From contig NZ_JALPZO010000014.1 in NCBI RefSeq assembly GCF_023507745.1, forward strand, positions 1 through 64,000: 64,000 nucleotides of DNA, given 5' to 3'. A model generated the notes under the pieces. That model worked only from the letters and a program-made list of their open reading frames with translations. It did not search any database and was not told the origin of the DNA. This document shows positions 8,895-19,224 of this stretch, in pieces (the first letter of the stretch is position 1; each line of letters opens with the position of its first letter). Position numbers and translations under genes: made by a program. This DNA comes from Vreelandella olivaria (GTDB lineage: Bacteria; Pseudomonadota; Gammaproteobacteria; Pseudomonadales; Halomonadaceae).

Positions 8895-11518
8895 TTGCGC
8901 TTATCCTCCACGTGCCACTTACCGCCGTCATAGGTTGCCTTCCACCCAGTCGCTTTGCCCTCTTCATCCGTCATCACGTACTGCTCTTTATTTTTACGTG
9001 AGTAACGAATCTGCGCAGGCCGTCCATCCGGGTCTTCACTGGGCGCACTGAGGATGAAGTGATACTTCTCCGGCAGCTCATTGGCATGTGCCTGTAACTC
9101 CTTAACCAATGGCGGGCGGGTTTCTCTGTTTTTAGGGAACTTGCTGGCTGCCAGGAACAGGCCACTGGCTCCATCGCGCAGGACATAGTGATCATCCACC
9201 TTTTGGCAGCCCAGTTCCGGCATGGGGATTGGGTCCATTTTGGGCGGAGCCACCTCTCCGCTTCGTAAAAGTTTGCGCGTGTTTTTACACTCACTATTAG
9301 TGCAGCCAAAGTACTTGCCAAAGCGGCCTGACTTGAGCTGCATCTCCGAACCACACTTATCGCATTCGATAACAGGTCCGTCATAACCCTTAATTTTGAA
9401 CTTGCCAGCCTCGACCTCATAACCACCGCAATCCGGGCTATTACCGCAGATATGTAACTTGCGAGTCTCGTCAATCAGATAATTATCCATTGCCGTGCCA
9501 CATTTGGGGCAGCGGCGTTTGGCACGCAATGCATTGGTTTCGGCTTCTTCACCAGCGTCTTCGGCAACGGCCTCTTCACCCGGGATCAGGTCAATGGTGG
9601 TTTTACAACGCTCTTTAGGGGGCAGGTTATAGCCGCTACATCCCAGGAAAACACCTGTCGATGCGGTACGAATCTGCATTTTACGGCCACAACTGGGGCA
9701 ATCGATATCGGTGGGCACCGGCTGATTGGGGCGCATACCTCCTTCACTTTCCGCTTTGCTTAACTCAGTGCGGAACTCTTCGTAGAAGGCATCCAGCAGT
9801 ACCCGCCAGTTGCGCTCACCTTCTGCGACTTCATCCAGACTATCTTCCATACGTGCAGTGAAGGAGTAATCCATTAAGTCAGGGAATGATTCTTTCAAAC
9901 GCTCGGTGACAACATCGCCCAGCTTTTCTGCATAAAAACGGCGATTTTCCAGCTTCACGTAACCACGATCCTGAATCGTGGAGATAATGGACGCATAGGT
10001 AGACGGGCGGCCAATCCCCTGCTTTTCCAGCTCCTTTACCAGACTGGCTTCGGTATAGCGAGGGGCAGGCTTGGTGAAGTGCTGCTGGGGATCAAGCTTC
10101 TCAAGCTCCATAGCCGTGCCTTTGGGTAAATCAGGCAGACTCTGATCTTCATGTTTACCGGTTGGCTTCATCACCCTGGTGTAACCGTCAAACTTCAGCA
10201 CACGCCCCTTGGCGCGCAAATCGTAACCATCAACGTCAACGCTTAGTGTACTGGAGAGATACTTGGCAGGTGTCATCTGGCACGCTACAAACTGGCGCCA
10301 GATAAGCTCGTAAAGGCGTTCGGCATCACGCTCCATACCCACCAAATCGGTCGCTTTACGCTCAACGCTGGAAGGACGTATCGCTTCATGGGCTTCCTGT
10401 GCGCTCTCTTTACTGCTATAGCGGTTGGGTGTCTCCGGCAGGTAACGGGAGCCGTATTCATCACCAATAAAGGTACGCACGCTTTCCACGGCATCTTTTG
10501 ACAGATTGGTGGAGTCGGTACGCATATAAGTGATATAGCCAGCCTCATAGAGACGCTGGGCCATGGTCATGGTTTTTTTGACTGAAAACCCTAACCGGCC
10601 ACTGGCAGCCTGCTGAAGTGTCGAGGTAATAAAGGGCGCAGTGGGCTTGGAACTGGTGGGCTTATCTTCCCGTGAAGTGATGGAAAGCCTGGCTTTACGC
10701 AGTTGCTCGATGCGCTCCAGCGTGTCTTTCTCAGACGTTGGACGAAAAGGCTTGCCATCCTGACGCACCAGCGCGAAGCGAACCAACTCGCCATCTGGTG
10801 AGACCAAGTCCGCATGAACATCCCAAAACTCTTCAGGAATAAAGGCACGGATTTCGCGTTCACGCTCAACTATCAGGCGTACTGCAACCGACTGTACGCG
10901 GCCCGCAGAAAGGCCGCGTGCGATTTTGGCCCATAGCAACGGTGACAGCATAAAGCCCACCACACGGTCCAGAAAGCGCCTTGCCTGCTGTGCTTCAACG
11001 CGTGGGATATTCAACGCGCCAGGTGCTTTAAAGGCATCCTGAATCGCATTTTTAGTGATCTCGTTAAACACCACACGCTTGTAGCGGCTGTCATCACCAC
11101 CAATCGTTTCACGCAGGTGCCAGGCAATGGCTTCCCCTTCGCGATCCAAATCCGTTGCGAGATACACAGCATCGGCCTTTTCTGCGAGTTTTTTTAGCTC
11201 GGCAACTACCTTTTCTTTGCCGGGTAATACTTCGTAATGCGCTTCCCACCCATTATCCGGGTCAATGCCCATTCGCCGTATCAACTGATCCTGTGCTTTG
11301 CGCTTTTTATAATCCGCCTTTTCATCCGCAGACATCTTACGAGTTGCCGCAGCCTGGCGGGCGCGCTCCTTAGGGTCGGAGGCTGCCTTGCCTGAGCCGC
11401 TGGTCGGCAGGTCACGGATATGACCCACGCTCGACTTTACGATGAAATCGTTGCCGAGGTACTTATTTATCGTCTTCGCTTTCGCTGGCGATTCGACGAT
11501 GACCAGTGACTTGCCCAT
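8891..11518 (-). CDS. topA: DNA topoisomerase I
   Basis: Type IA topoisomerase that relaxes negative supercoils by a single-strand break and a 5'-phosphotyrosine link. The 875 residues start with the Toprim domain ([14 protein letters not shown]), carry the acidic [12 protein letters not shown] motif and have the active-site Tyr in [11 protein letters not shown]. The C-terminal part has three cysteine-rich zinc-ribbon repeats ([24 protein letters not shown]), the second with CGNSPDC and the third with CTNSEC. GGAG lies just before the ATG. It is transcribed with the DUF6586 gene. Confidence 0.98.
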   Translation of the reverse strand: MGKSLVIVESPAKAKTINKYLGNDFIVKSSVGHIRDLPTSGSGKAASDPKERARQAAATRKMSADEKADYKKRKAQDQLIRRMGIDPDNGWEAHYEVLPGKEKVVAELKKLAEKADAVYLATDLDREGEAIAWHLRETIGGDDSRYKRVVFNEITKNAIQDAFKAPGALNIPRVEAQQARRFLDRVVGFMLSPLLWAKIARGLSAGRVQSVAVRLIVEREREIRAFIPEEFWDVHADLVSPDGELVRFALVRQDGKPFRPTSEKDTLERIEQLRKARLSITSREDKPTSSKPTAPFITSTLQQAASGRLGFSVKKTMTMAQRLYEAGYITYMRTDSTNLSKDAVESVRTFIGDEYGSRYLPETPNRYSSKESAQEAHEAIRPSSVERKATDLVGMERDAERLYELIWRQFVACQMTPAKYLSSTLSVDVDGYDLRAKGRVLKFDGYTRVMKPTGKHEDQSLPDLPKGTAMELEKLDPQQHFTKPAPRYTEASLVKELEKQGIGRPSTYASIISTIQDRGYVKLENRRFYAEKLGDVVTERLKESFPDLMDYSFTARMEDSLDEVAEGERNWRVLLDAFYEEFRTELSKAESEGGMRPNQPVPTDIDCPSCGRKMQIRTASTGVFLGCSGYNLPPKERCKTTIDLIPGEEAVAEDAGEEAETNALRAKRRCPKCGTAMDNYLIDETRKLHICGNSPDCGGYEVEAGKFKIKGYDGPVIECDKCGSEMQLKSGRFGKYFGCTNSECKNTRKLLRSGEVAPPKMDPIPMPELGCQKVDDHYVLRDGASGLFLAASKFPKNRETRPPLVKELQAHANELPEKYHFILSAPSEDPDGRPAQIRYSRKNKEQYVMTDEEGKATGWKATYDGGKWHVEDKRK

Positions 11519-11776
11519 AGTGCTCCACTTTCCTAATGCTCAGGCTATCCAGCCCATGCTCTGATACGATGCCGCATGAATTAACATTAGCGACCATGAG
11601 AAAAATGCGCCTACCCTACCCCAGCCCTTCTCTAAGCGCCAGTGCAACTGAAGGGTAGAAGCCATGCTTATATTGAACAGTGCCGCGTCGGGCCTATCCA
11701 CTTTTACCCTTTAAAGTAGCTAGACACTAGACTGCCACTTCCCTCACGGCAACCCTAATCAGCGGAAACAAATAAA

Positions 11777-11802
11777 GCGCCCCTGCTTTTTAGCAGGGGC
11801 GC
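11777..11802 (-). terminator. Intrinsic terminator after the DUF3141 gene
   Basis: An 11-bp perfect stem (GCGCCCCTGCT/AGCAGGGGCGC) with a four-base loop. On the minus strand it is followed by TTTATTTG. It lies about 20 bp past the stop of the DUF3141 gene. The rest of the 304-bp gap up to topA (11519-11776) shows nothing I can support beyond the space for the topA promoter region. Confidence 0.85.
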
Positions 11803-11822
11803 CAGGAAGGTATAACCCTAAT

Positions 11823-14270
11823 TTAATGCTTGCGGGGCGTTTTGCGGCGTGGGGTTGAGGTTTTTGGCTTCTCAGCCACTTTACGCTCTGTTGTTACAGC
11901 ATCACTCTGCTTGCCCTCTCCGTCTTTATCACCATCATCAGCGACTTTCTTTACACTGCCTTCAGTCACTCTGTTTTCAGCGGAGGTCTTCACCGCAACC
12001 TTGCTGACAATCGCTTTAGGAGGACGCGCTTCGTCGAACAATGTTTTCACTTGCTCAAAGCGCTCCGCAGCATGCTCTGAAAGCTCTCCGCTGGCAGCAA
12101 ACACATGTTCCAGGTGTTCAATATGCTCATCAATCTCCTCATCACTCTGTCCTTTAAGGAGCACTGGCAGCGTATTGAGCGCCTGCTCCCGATCCATTTT
12201 CAAAATGAAAAACTGCTCTCGAACCAGACGCTTGAACTCGCTCAGCCGGGCACCTGGCTCCAACTCGGCTCGGGAGGCACGCAGCCGCTTGAAATTACGC
12301 TCATCCGTGGAGGGTGCACCGCCCAGCACGTAAATCACCGAACGCATAACAGCCTCATGCGAACCACCCTGAGCTATTTTCTCACGCAGCTCATCCTGGC
12401 GACGCTCAATAAAGCGGCGATGTTCCGGCTCAGCACCGGGGCGTCGGCGATGCACATGGGCATCCCCATATAAACCAACCGCAGCCTGTAGAAGCGGCTG
12501 ACCATAAATATCCATAAACAACCGCTCGGTTGAACTGTCCCGTAGATCACGCCATGCATTGAGTGCAGCGACAATCTGGTCAGAGCACATGGTTTCAAGT
12601 GCTTTAAATAAGTTGTCCCGCCCCACTGGCTGCCGATTACCGCGGACAGTTTCAGCCATCACGGGAAGCGGTACTGTCAGAGGATTACGGTCTGAAAGTA
12701 ACTTGTAACCTAACCGGATAGGATGCATACGGCGCACCCAACGCGCCGCCTCAGGCGTCATAACGGCCTGCATCCATGGCTGAACGTAGAGGCGATAAAA
12801 ACCAAGATTGATCTCCGAAATACGCGCGACGGTAGCAAAGCGTCGATCATCTTCAGGATCATGCATCACGTCCTGGTCTAACTCAGCAAAGTCACGGGGC
12901 GTAAATTCCAATAGGTAGTCCCGCTCAATCAACTCGGCATCATGTCGTTCGCTTGCATGGGATACCGTGGTCTTATAAAGCCCTGGTGGCATGACATCGA
13001 TGTAATCCATATTGGCAGTAAACTCCGAATGCTCCTTACGGGAAACACTGCCGGAAACAAAAATGCCCAGGTGCCCTGTCGTATCGTGAAGGCAGTACAC
13101 AATGGTTTGTTCGTTGGCAATAATATCCTCTTCGCCTTCGTACAAATCACGTATCCAGCCCAGTGCCTGAGGTGGCGGCGTAATGTCGTCTCCCCGTGAA
13201 CAAAAAACCACTACCGGAGAGCGCACATTACGCAGGTCGATGCGCCTGCCGTCCCGGGTAACCAATTGGGCCGTGGAAAGGCGATTGCCTACAAAAAGAT
13301 TATCAACAATGTACTGTATCTCCTCTCCGCCCAGCACAACGTGCCCTCCCCACCACCGCTCAAATTCCAGATATCGCTTTGTCTCTGTATCGATATTGGC
13401 ATAAAGGTGGTACTGCTTTTTCCAATAGGTATTGGCCGGGTTGAGCCGTTCAAAGTTTTGTACCAGCCAGGCACCATCAAAAAGACCATTGCCAAGGTCA
13501 CTGGTCAAAGCGGTGATCCAACTGCCGCCGGTCATGCCTCCGGTATAACGCATTGGCGCTTTACCATGCTCTCCTGCCCAATAGGAAAGTGGCGCACCCG
13601 CAATTAGAATAGGGCCAAACACGTCCGGCTCCAGTGCAGCGGCCATCATGATCTGCCAGCCTGCCTGACAGTTGCCCACCACCATCGGCCTTTCAGTGGT
13701 CTCAGGGTGCAGCTCAATGATATGGCGTATAAACGTAATTTCCGCTTCAACAACATCTTCTACCGTTTGCCCCGGCTCGGGGAATGGTAAAAAGCCGATG
13801 AAGTAGCAAGGGTGCCCTGCTTTAAGCGCTACCCCCAGCTCACTGTCTGGTTTAAACCCACCAATGCCAGGGCCATGCCCGGCACGGGGATCAACCACAA
13901 CAAAAGGACGCTTATCAGGATCAATCTGCGTGCTTTCAGGAGGTAAAACACGGAGTAGTTCATAATTGGTTGGGTTGGGCAGCGTTCGTCCGTCAACCAA
14001 CACCTCGGTTTCAAAGCCGAGCACATTAGGTTTGGTTTGCTCCATGTGCTCAAGGTATTGGTTGCCACGCTCCCGCATCACATCCCAATAGAGGATGCTG
14101 CGCTCCATACTATCGCGCCAGTAGTCCACCGCAGCCCGCCCGAACCCGAAGGGGTCCAACATGCTGGCGAAGACTTCTTCGCCGGGCAGCACTGCGGAAT
14201 CATCGGACGTTCCTGACCAGCTGCTATTCAGCAGATTGCCAGGCAGCAAAGGATTAGCGAGAAGGTTCAT
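11823..14270 (-). CDS. DUF3141 protein with a PHA-synthase-like alpha/beta-hydrolase core
   Basis: An 815-residue cytosolic protein of the DUF3141 group. Residues about 80-420 look like a PhaC-type alpha/beta hydrolase. The nucleophile elbow reads VVGNCQAGW with Cys at about 201, an acidic SRGDDITPP follows at about 361, and a His in TTGHLGIF at about 400. Class I PHA synthases use Cys, Asp and His in this order with similar spacing. The C-terminal half is charged, helical and ends in a Lys/Arg-rich tail reminiscent of DNA- or granule-binding tails. GGGAGA precedes the ATG at 14270; a longer frame to 14330 has no such site. It is divergent from a LysR gene. The substrate is unknown; polyester synthesis or hydrolysis is inference. 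Confidence 0.88.
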   Translation of the reverse strand: MNLLANPLLPGNLLNSSWSGTSDDSAVLPGEEVFASMLDPFGFGRAAVDYWRDSMERSILYWDVMRERGNQYLEHMEQTKPNVLGFETEVLVDGRTLPNPTNYELLRVLPPESTQIDPDKRPFVVVDPRAGHGPGIGGFKPDSELGVALKAGHPCYFIGFLPFPEPGQTVEDVVEAEITFIRHIIELHPETTERPMVVGNCQAGWQIMMAAALEPDVFGPILIAGAPLSYWAGEHGKAPMRYTGGMTGGSWITALTSDLGNGLFDGAWLVQNFERLNPANTYWKKQYHLYANIDTETKRYLEFERWWGGHVVLGGEEIQYIVDNLFVGNRLSTAQLVTRDGRRIDLRNVRSPVVVFCSRGDDITPPPQALGWIRDLYEGEEDIIANEQTIVYCLHDTTGHLGIFVSGSVSRKEHSEFTANMDYIDVMPPGLYKTTVSHASERHDAELIERDYLLEFTPRDFAELDQDVMHDPEDDRRFATVARISEINLGFYRLYVQPWMQAVMTPEAARWVRRMHPIRLGYKLLSDRNPLTVPLPVMAETVRGNRQPVGRDNLFKALETMCSDQIVAALNAWRDLRDSSTERLFMDIYGQPLLQAAVGLYGDAHVHRRRPGAEPEHRRFIERRQDELREKIAQGGSHEAVMRSVIYVLGGAPSTDERNFKRLRASRAELEPGARLSEFKRLVREQFFILKMDREQALNTLPVLLKGQSDEEIDEHIEHLEHVFAASGELSEHAAERFEQVKTLFDEARPPKAIVSKVAVKTSAENRVTEGSVKKVADDGDKDGEGKQSDAVTTERKVAEKPKTSTPRRKTPRKH

Positions 14271-14500
14271 AGATTCTCCCATTGGGTTGATGCAGGGCGT
14301 CAATCCCGAAGCAATGATGCTGCATTGCAATATAGTTTAGGCCACTCCATGCATCACGTCGATGGCTACCTAACCCAATTCACCCACAGATACGTTGCAG
14401 ACGACTGAACGTAATCAGTGATAGCATTCCAATCCGACGCTGAAGTTTCCATCTTCCCGACGTGCTACCCGTCAACGGAGGGTGTTACCGAGAGGTTGTT

Positions 14501-15487
14501 ATGTCATCCCCCACGCTGCTAAACCGCTTAACGTTTCGCCAGCTCCAAGTATTTCAGGCCGTACATCGCCAGCGCTCTTATTCACGGGCCGCTGAGCAAT
14601 TAGGGTTGACTCAACCTGCTGTTAGTGCCCAGATCCGCCAGCTTGAACAGGCACTTGGCCAGCCACTATTTAAATATGCAGGTAAAACCCTGCATGTTCT
14701 ACCAGCAGCGGATACCTTGGCACTTTCCACCAGAGAAATCATCGGGCAACTTTCCCGGTTGCAGATGAACCTTTCCAATATTAACGGCAAAATCAGCGGT
14801 GAACTGAATATCGCTGCCGTTTCTTCAGCTCAATATGTCGTACCTTATCTACTCGCCCGCTTTCGCGCCCACTACCCGGATGTTCACATGCGCTTGAAAG
14901 TGTGTAACCGCAGCCAGGCGCTGGAAAGGTTGGCTGAGCAGCAGGACGATGTAGTGATTATGGCAATGGTGCCCAATAATGATGGTTTAGTCGTTATGCC
15001 AATCCTTGATAACGAGCTGATTGCCGTCGTATGGCCCGATCACCCGTTACTCCATACGCCAACCCCCACCCTGGCTGACTTCGCTCGTCACTACGTGTTA
15101 ATGCGTGAGCCTGGCTCTGGTGTTCGCAATGCTTTTGAACAGCTCGCAGCGGATCAGGAAGTAGGGTTACCCCACCGGATTGAGCTTGGCACCAATGAGG
15201 CGATCAAACAGGGTGTAATGGCTCATTTGGGTGTTGCCGTACTGCCACGCATGGCCGTACAGCTAGAGCTTGAACAGGGGTTATTAGCGGCACTGACTCT
15301 TCCCAGCTTTCCTATTCGCCGTGCCTGGTGCGCCGTTCACCGGCGGGATCACTTTCCTACCCCTGTCGCAGAGCTGTTCCTACGCTTCACCCGGGAACGC
15401 CTGCCTGAATATCAACGCTACTTCCAAACACCCGCCAGCCCGCTACCCAGTCATGGTGTTTCCTGCCTGCCTATGCAACCCGCCTAA
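14501..15487 (+). CDS. LysR-family transcriptional regulator, CbbR-like
   Basis: A DNA-binding activator or repressor of 328 residues. The winged helix-turn-helix is at residues 10-65 (FRQLQVFQAVHRQRSYSRAA, then LGLTQPAVSAQIRQLE), followed by a periplasmic-binding-protein-like effector domain. Overall it resembles CbbR-type LysR proteins, but no Calvin-cycle genes are in this window. The frame extends upstream to GTG 14462, while ATG 14501 with GAGAGG fits better. It is divergent from the DUF3141 gene across 230 bp, so control of that gene is possible by the usual LysR arrangement. The effector is unknown. Confidence 0.92.
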   Translation: MSSPTLLNRLTFRQLQVFQAVHRQRSYSRAAEQLGLTQPAVSAQIRQLEQALGQPLFKYAGKTLHVLPAADTLALSTREIIGQLSRLQMNLSNINGKISGELNIAAVSSAQYVVPYLLARFRAHYPDVHMRLKVCNRSQALERLAEQQDDVVIMAMVPNNDGLVVMPILDNELIAVVWPDHPLLHTPTPTLADFARHYVLMREPGSGVRNAFEQLAADQEVGLPHRIELGTNEAIKQGVMAHLGVAVLPRMAVQLELEQGLLAALTLPSFPIRRAWCAVHRRDHFPTPVAELFLRFTRERLPEYQRYFQTPASPLPSHGVSCLPMQPA

Positions 15488-15765
15488 GAACGGTACAAGA
15501 GCGTTGTCTACGGTGTCTTGTTAGCCTTGAGATATGTTACATTACCCTACTACCTACGTATCATTTAGCGTACTCAGGGTTTGGCATGTTTTAGCGCAGC
15601 AACAATGTTCTCTGAAGCGGTAAGCCTCTGTGGCCAAAATCAGTCAACACAGCCGAGTGGCATAGCTTATGGCGCTAGCGGCAATCATGGTTGATAAAAG
15701 AATTCGGGCTGCCAGGTTTTGGCTTCTATAACATTGTCTGTCGCACAGTAGAGAGGCTCTCTTCT

Positions 15766-16818
15766 ATGAGCAATAACCCCTCACAGCGTGTGCCCAGCGG
15801 TGAAAAATTCCGCAACGAATACGGCATGACGGTGATCAAGGATGGCATGAAGCAGCGCAAAGCGCAGGTGGATGCCCCTTCTCTTGAGCGCAAACCTAAA
15901 TGGTTACGCGCTCAAATTCCTGGCGGCGAACGGTTTGAGGCCGTAAAGAAGAATGTCTCCACCCACCGCCTCAGCACGGTGTGCTCAGAATCCCACTGCC
16001 CGAATATGGGCGAGTGCTGGAGCAACGGCACGGCCACGATTATGCTGATGGGCTCAGTATGTACCCGCGCTTGTCGCTTTTGTGCGGTTGATACCGGCAA
16101 TCCCAAGGGATGGCTTGATCATGAAGAGCCTGAAAACACTGCCAAATCAGTAGAGCTAATGGGGCTACGCTATATCGTACTCACATCCGTTGACCGTGAT
16201 GACCTGGATGATGGTGGTGCTACCCATTATGCCAACTGTATTCAGGCAATCAAGGCACGCACACCTGATGTTGTGGTTGAAGCGCTGACCCCAGACTTCG
16301 ATGGCAAGCTTGAGGCTATTGAACGGGTCGTCGATTCCGGGTTGGAGGTATTTGCCCAGAATGTTGAAACGGTTGAACGACTGACTCAGCGGGTACGCGA
16401 CCCACGCGCTGGCTATCGTAAAACCCTGAATGTACTTGCCCATGCCAAGCAATACCGACCTGATATTATTACCAAAACCAGCCTGATGCTGGGATTGGGT
16501 GAAACGGATGAAGAGATACTGCAAACATTCGATGACTTGCGTGAAATCGGTGTTGATATTGTAACCCTAGGGCAGTATTTACGCCCAACCAAAAACCACC
16601 TCCCTGTTGAGCGCTGGGTAAGCCCTGAAGAGTTTGACCGTTACCGGGCTCTAGGCCTTGAAAAAGGCTTTATGGAAGTGCCTTCGGGGCCACTGGTTCG
16701 TTCCAGCTATCGTGCCGACCGCGTGTTTGAGAAAAACAACCTGGGTCTTGCCTCCCCTGCCGCAGTTCCTGGACAGAAGGCAGATACCAACCGCATTCCT
16801 GCTCTAAACGTGGGCTAG
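15766..16818 (+). CDS. lipA: Lipoyl synthase
   Basis: Radical SAM enzyme that inserts two sulfur atoms into octanoyl chains on lipoyl domains; cytosolic. The 350 residues carry the N-terminal auxiliary cluster motif [12 protein letters not shown] and the radical SAM motif CTRACRFC, plus the C-terminal RSSYRAD segment with the serine ligand. The frame is open to 15691, but ATG 15766 fits the family start. It converges with lipB across a shared hairpin. The 278 bp upstream (15488-15765) contain no gene I can support. Confidence 0.98.
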   Translation: MSNNPSQRVPSGEKFRNEYGMTVIKDGMKQRKAQVDAPSLERKPKWLRAQIPGGERFEAVKKNVSTHRLSTVCSESHCPNMGECWSNGTATIMLMGSVCTRACRFCAVDTGNPKGWLDHEEPENTAKSVELMGLRYIVLTSVDRDDLDDGGATHYANCIQAIKARTPDVVVEALTPDFDGKLEAIERVVDSGLEVFAQNVETVERLTQRVRDPRAGYRKTLNVLAHAKQYRPDIITKTSLMLGLGETDEEILQTFDDLREIGVDIVTLGQYLRPTKNHLPVERWVSPEEFDRYRALGLEKGFMEVPSGPLVRSSYRADRVFEKNNLGLASPAAVPGQKADTNRIPALNVG

Positions 16819-16837
16819 GCAATGCACTAGCAAAATA

Positions 16838-16877
16838 CCGCGCTAGCGCCGGAAGTACTTTTCCGGTGCTAGCGCGG
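16838..16877. terminator. Long hairpin between convergent lipA and lipB
   Basis: A 17-bp stem with one G-T mismatch (CCGCGCTAGCGCCGGAA against TTCCGGTGCTAGCGCGG) and a six-base loop. On the minus strand it is followed by TATTTTG. It sits between the stops of lipA and lipB and probably terminates both. Confidence 0.8.
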
Positions 16878-16902
16878 CATAGGCCTTTCAGTTCCCCAGG
16901 TA

Positions 16903-17553
16903 TTAGTTGAGCACCATCAGTTCGCGTTTTAGTTCTGTAGCGAGAGCTTGGGCTAACTGATTTCCCACTTGATGAGATGCCTGCAACGGGGCTAAATCAG
17001 CTAAACGCGCCACCTGCATACCAGCATACCCACACGGATTAATACGCCCAAAGGGCGCTAAGTCCGCGTCTACATTCAGTGCGACTCCGTGATAACTTGC
17101 CCCTCGCCGAATACGCAGCCCCAAAGACGCAATTTTGGCCTCTCCCTGGCGGGTGTCGACATAGACACCTGGCGCATCCGCTCTTGCACGGGCACTGATA
17201 CCATAGCTCTCCAGCACTGCAATCACTGCATTTTCAAGCGCGGTCACTAAATCACGCACACCAATTTTGCCACGCCTGATATCTAACAGAGGGTACAGCA
17301 CCACCTGGCCTGGACCATGGTAAGTCACCTGCCCCCCCCGATCCGTCTGAACGACCGGAATATCCCCCGGCATCAGGAGGTGTTCAGGTTTGCCCGCCTG
17401 TCCTTGGGTGAACACAGGATCATGCTCTACCAACCAGAACTGATCGGGTGTTGTTGCATCCCTCTGATCAGTTAGCGCGCGCATTGATTCCCACACAGAC
17501 AAATAGGCCTGGCGCCCCAAATGGTGTAGCTCAATTGGCGCATGTGTATTCAT
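16903..17553 (-). CDS. lipB: Octanoyltransferase LipB
   Basis: Transfers the octanoyl group from acyl carrier protein to lipoate-dependent enzymes, the step before LipA. The 216 residues contain the [12 protein letters not shown] motif and the catalytic Cys/Lys region, which reads [18 protein letters not shown], then NPCGYAGMQ with the Cys. It lies 2 bp after ybeD in the same operon. Meeting lipA tail to tail places both lipoylation steps together. Confidence 0.97.
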   Translation of the reverse strand: MNTHAPIELHHLGRQAYLSVWESMRALTDQRDATTPDQFWLVEHDPVFTQGQAGKPEHLLMPGDIPVVQTDRGGQVTYHGPGQVVLYPLLDIRRGKIGVRDLVTALENAVIAVLESYGISARARADAPGVYVDTRQGEAKIASLGLRIRRGASYHGVALNVDADLAPFGRINPCGYAGMQVARLADLAPLQASHQVGNQLAQALATELKRELMVLN

Positions 17554-17555
17554 GC

Positions 17556-17867
17556 TTATACCACCATATGTACGCGGCCAGTGGCTTTTAACTCTTCAAA
17601 AAGCTGGCGAAGCTGCTCTTCTCCCGTCGCTCTGATGGTGACGCGTACCGATTGAAAGCGACCGTTACGGCTATCCACGACCTGTATGGCGGTTTCATCA
17701 ACGCCCGGAGCGTGCTTGTTGATAATGCCACATACACACGCGGCAAAATCGTCAGCAGCATCACCCACCACCTTCAAGGGATAATCACACGGGAACGTAA
17801 TTTGAGCGGGAGGATCGGCTATTGGCTGGCGCAAATCGCGGAGCCCTTTTTTCGCATCCTGTTTCAT
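17556..17867 (-). CDS. ybeD: YbeD/DUF493 family protein
   Basis: Small cytosolic protein of 103 residues with an ACT-like ferredoxin fold. The family signature is seen in [19 protein letters not shown] and in the strand [14 protein letters not shown]. Members lie between dacA and lipB in Escherichia coli and relatives, as here, and the job is not firmly established; an allosteric or lipoate-linked role has been proposed. The frame opens at 17888, but MKQDAKKG at 17867 is the likely start. It is 2 bp from lipB. Confidence 0.9.
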   Translation of the reverse strand: MKQDAKKGLRDLRQPIADPPAQITFPCDYPLKVVGDAADDFAACVCGIINKHAPGVDETAIQVVDSRNGRFQSVRVTIRATGEEQLRQLFEELKATGRVHMVV

Positions 17868-17953
17868 AATTAGCCTTTGGCAACTCAATCAAGCATCTGG
17901 CTCAGACCTCACCTACTGCGGTGGTAAGGCCTGATCAACCAGTTCATGTGAAG

Positions 17954-19159
17954 TTAACTGGTGAAATTACTGACCAATCCGCTGAAGAAACGCCTGACCT
18001 GATCAAAAAGACGTTTAAACAGCCCCCCCTCTTCTATGTTTTCAAGCGCCACCAGTTGACGCTCGCCCACCATTTCATCACCCAGGTATACCTCTAATGT
18101 GCCCACCTCATCGCCCACGGCTACAGGGGCCTGAAGATCAGCATCAAGATTAAGGCGCGCGCGAAGCTCTTCATTGCGATTGCGGGGCAGTGTCATAAAT
18201 ACCTCTTCATCCACTCCGACCCGCAGTTCATTGATCTCTCCCCCCCAGACACGTGGGGTCGACAACACTGCACCACGGTCATACAGTTTCATGGTCTCGT
18301 AAAATCGAAACCCATAGCTGAGCAGTTTTTGGGTCTCTTGTGCACGGGCTTCTTCAGAACTTGTGCCCATCACCACAGAAATTAACCGCATGCCGTCACG
18401 CTTTGCTGATGCGACCAAGCCATATCCCGCTTCTGTCGTCCAGCCAGTTTTTAGCCCATCAACCGTGGGATCTCTCCATAGCAGGCGATTCCGGTTTGGC
18501 TGGTCAATTCCACCAAAGGAAAACGTACGCTGGGAGTAAATAGCGTAATGCTCTGGGTAATCATTGATAATATATTGCGACAATAAAGCCATATCCCGTG
18601 CGCTGGAATAATGATTATCTCCAGGCAACCCGGTGGCATTTTGGAAATTCGTATTGTGCATACCCAAGCGCGTCGCATGCTGATTCATCAGATCAGCGAA
18701 GGGGGCTTCACCACCGGCGAGATGCTCAGCTATAGCAACGCTCGCATCATTACCTGACACAATGATAATGCCATGCAGTAAGTCATCAACCGAAACGCGA
18801 TCACCTACCTCAATAAACATCTTGGAGCCGCCTGTACGCCATGCGTTCTCGCTGATATTGATCATGTCTGTCAGGTTGATCGTCCCGCGATCCAGCTCGC
18901 GCTCTACCAGATAGGCGGTCATCAATTTTGTCAGGCTCGCTGGCGGCAGCCGTTCATCCGGATTATGCTCGGCAAGCACACGACCACTATCGGCGTCCAT
19001 CAAAATCCATGAACTCGCCGCAAGCTGAGGCGCCGCCGGGATAATGGTCTGAGGCTGTGGCTGAGGAACCGGCTGGGCAGAGGTAGACATTGCCCCAAAG
19101 GTCATCGCCGCAAACAAACAGAGCTGAGCAGAGCGGCGAACCGATAATAGTATATTCAT
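17954..19159 (-). CDS. dacA: D-alanyl-D-alanine carboxypeptidase (PBP5/6 type)
   Basis: Removes the terminal D-Ala from peptidoglycan pentapeptides in the periplasm. The 401 residues have a signal peptide, the SxxK box ASLTKLM, the SGN box, and DGLKTGWT as the KTG box, followed by the beta-rich domain. The C-terminus (about GLFKRLFDQVRRFFSGLVSNF) is an amphipathic helix that anchors these enzymes to the inner membrane. ATG 19159 with GAGAAG is preferred over the GTG one codon earlier. It follows rlpA on the same strand after a short gap. Confidence 0.96.
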   Translation of the reverse strand: MNILLSVRRSAQLCLFAAMTFGAMSTSAQPVPQPQPQTIIPAAPQLAASSWILMDADSGRVLAEHNPDERLPPASLTKLMTAYLVERELDRGTINLTDMINISENAWRTGGSKMFIEVGDRVSVDDLLHGIIIVSGNDASVAIAEHLAGGEAPFADLMNQHATRLGMHNTNFQNATGLPGDNHYSSARDMALLSQYIINDYPEHYAIYSQRTFSFGGIDQPNRNRLLWRDPTVDGLKTGWTTEAGYGLVASAKRDGMRLISVVMGTSSEEARAQETQKLLSYGFRFYETMKLYDRGAVLSTPRVWGGEINELRVGVDEEVFMTLPRNRNEELRARLNLDADLQAPVAVGDEVGTLEVYLGDEMVGERQLVALENIEEGGLFKRLFDQVRRFFSGLVSNFTS

Positions 19160-19224
19160 CACTAACTTCTCACTTACGAAAAAGTGGCGGGGCTAACCGC
19201 CATCAGGGTAAATAATAGGATAAC

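Noticed and set aside
8365..9051. A 228-codon open frame on the plus strand
   Set aside because: It is antisense to the DUF6586 gene and the end of topA, has no recognisable product, and its composition mirrors the coding strand.
12105..12473. A 122-codon plus-strand frame inside the DUF3141 gene
   Set aside because: Antisense shadow with no start site signals.
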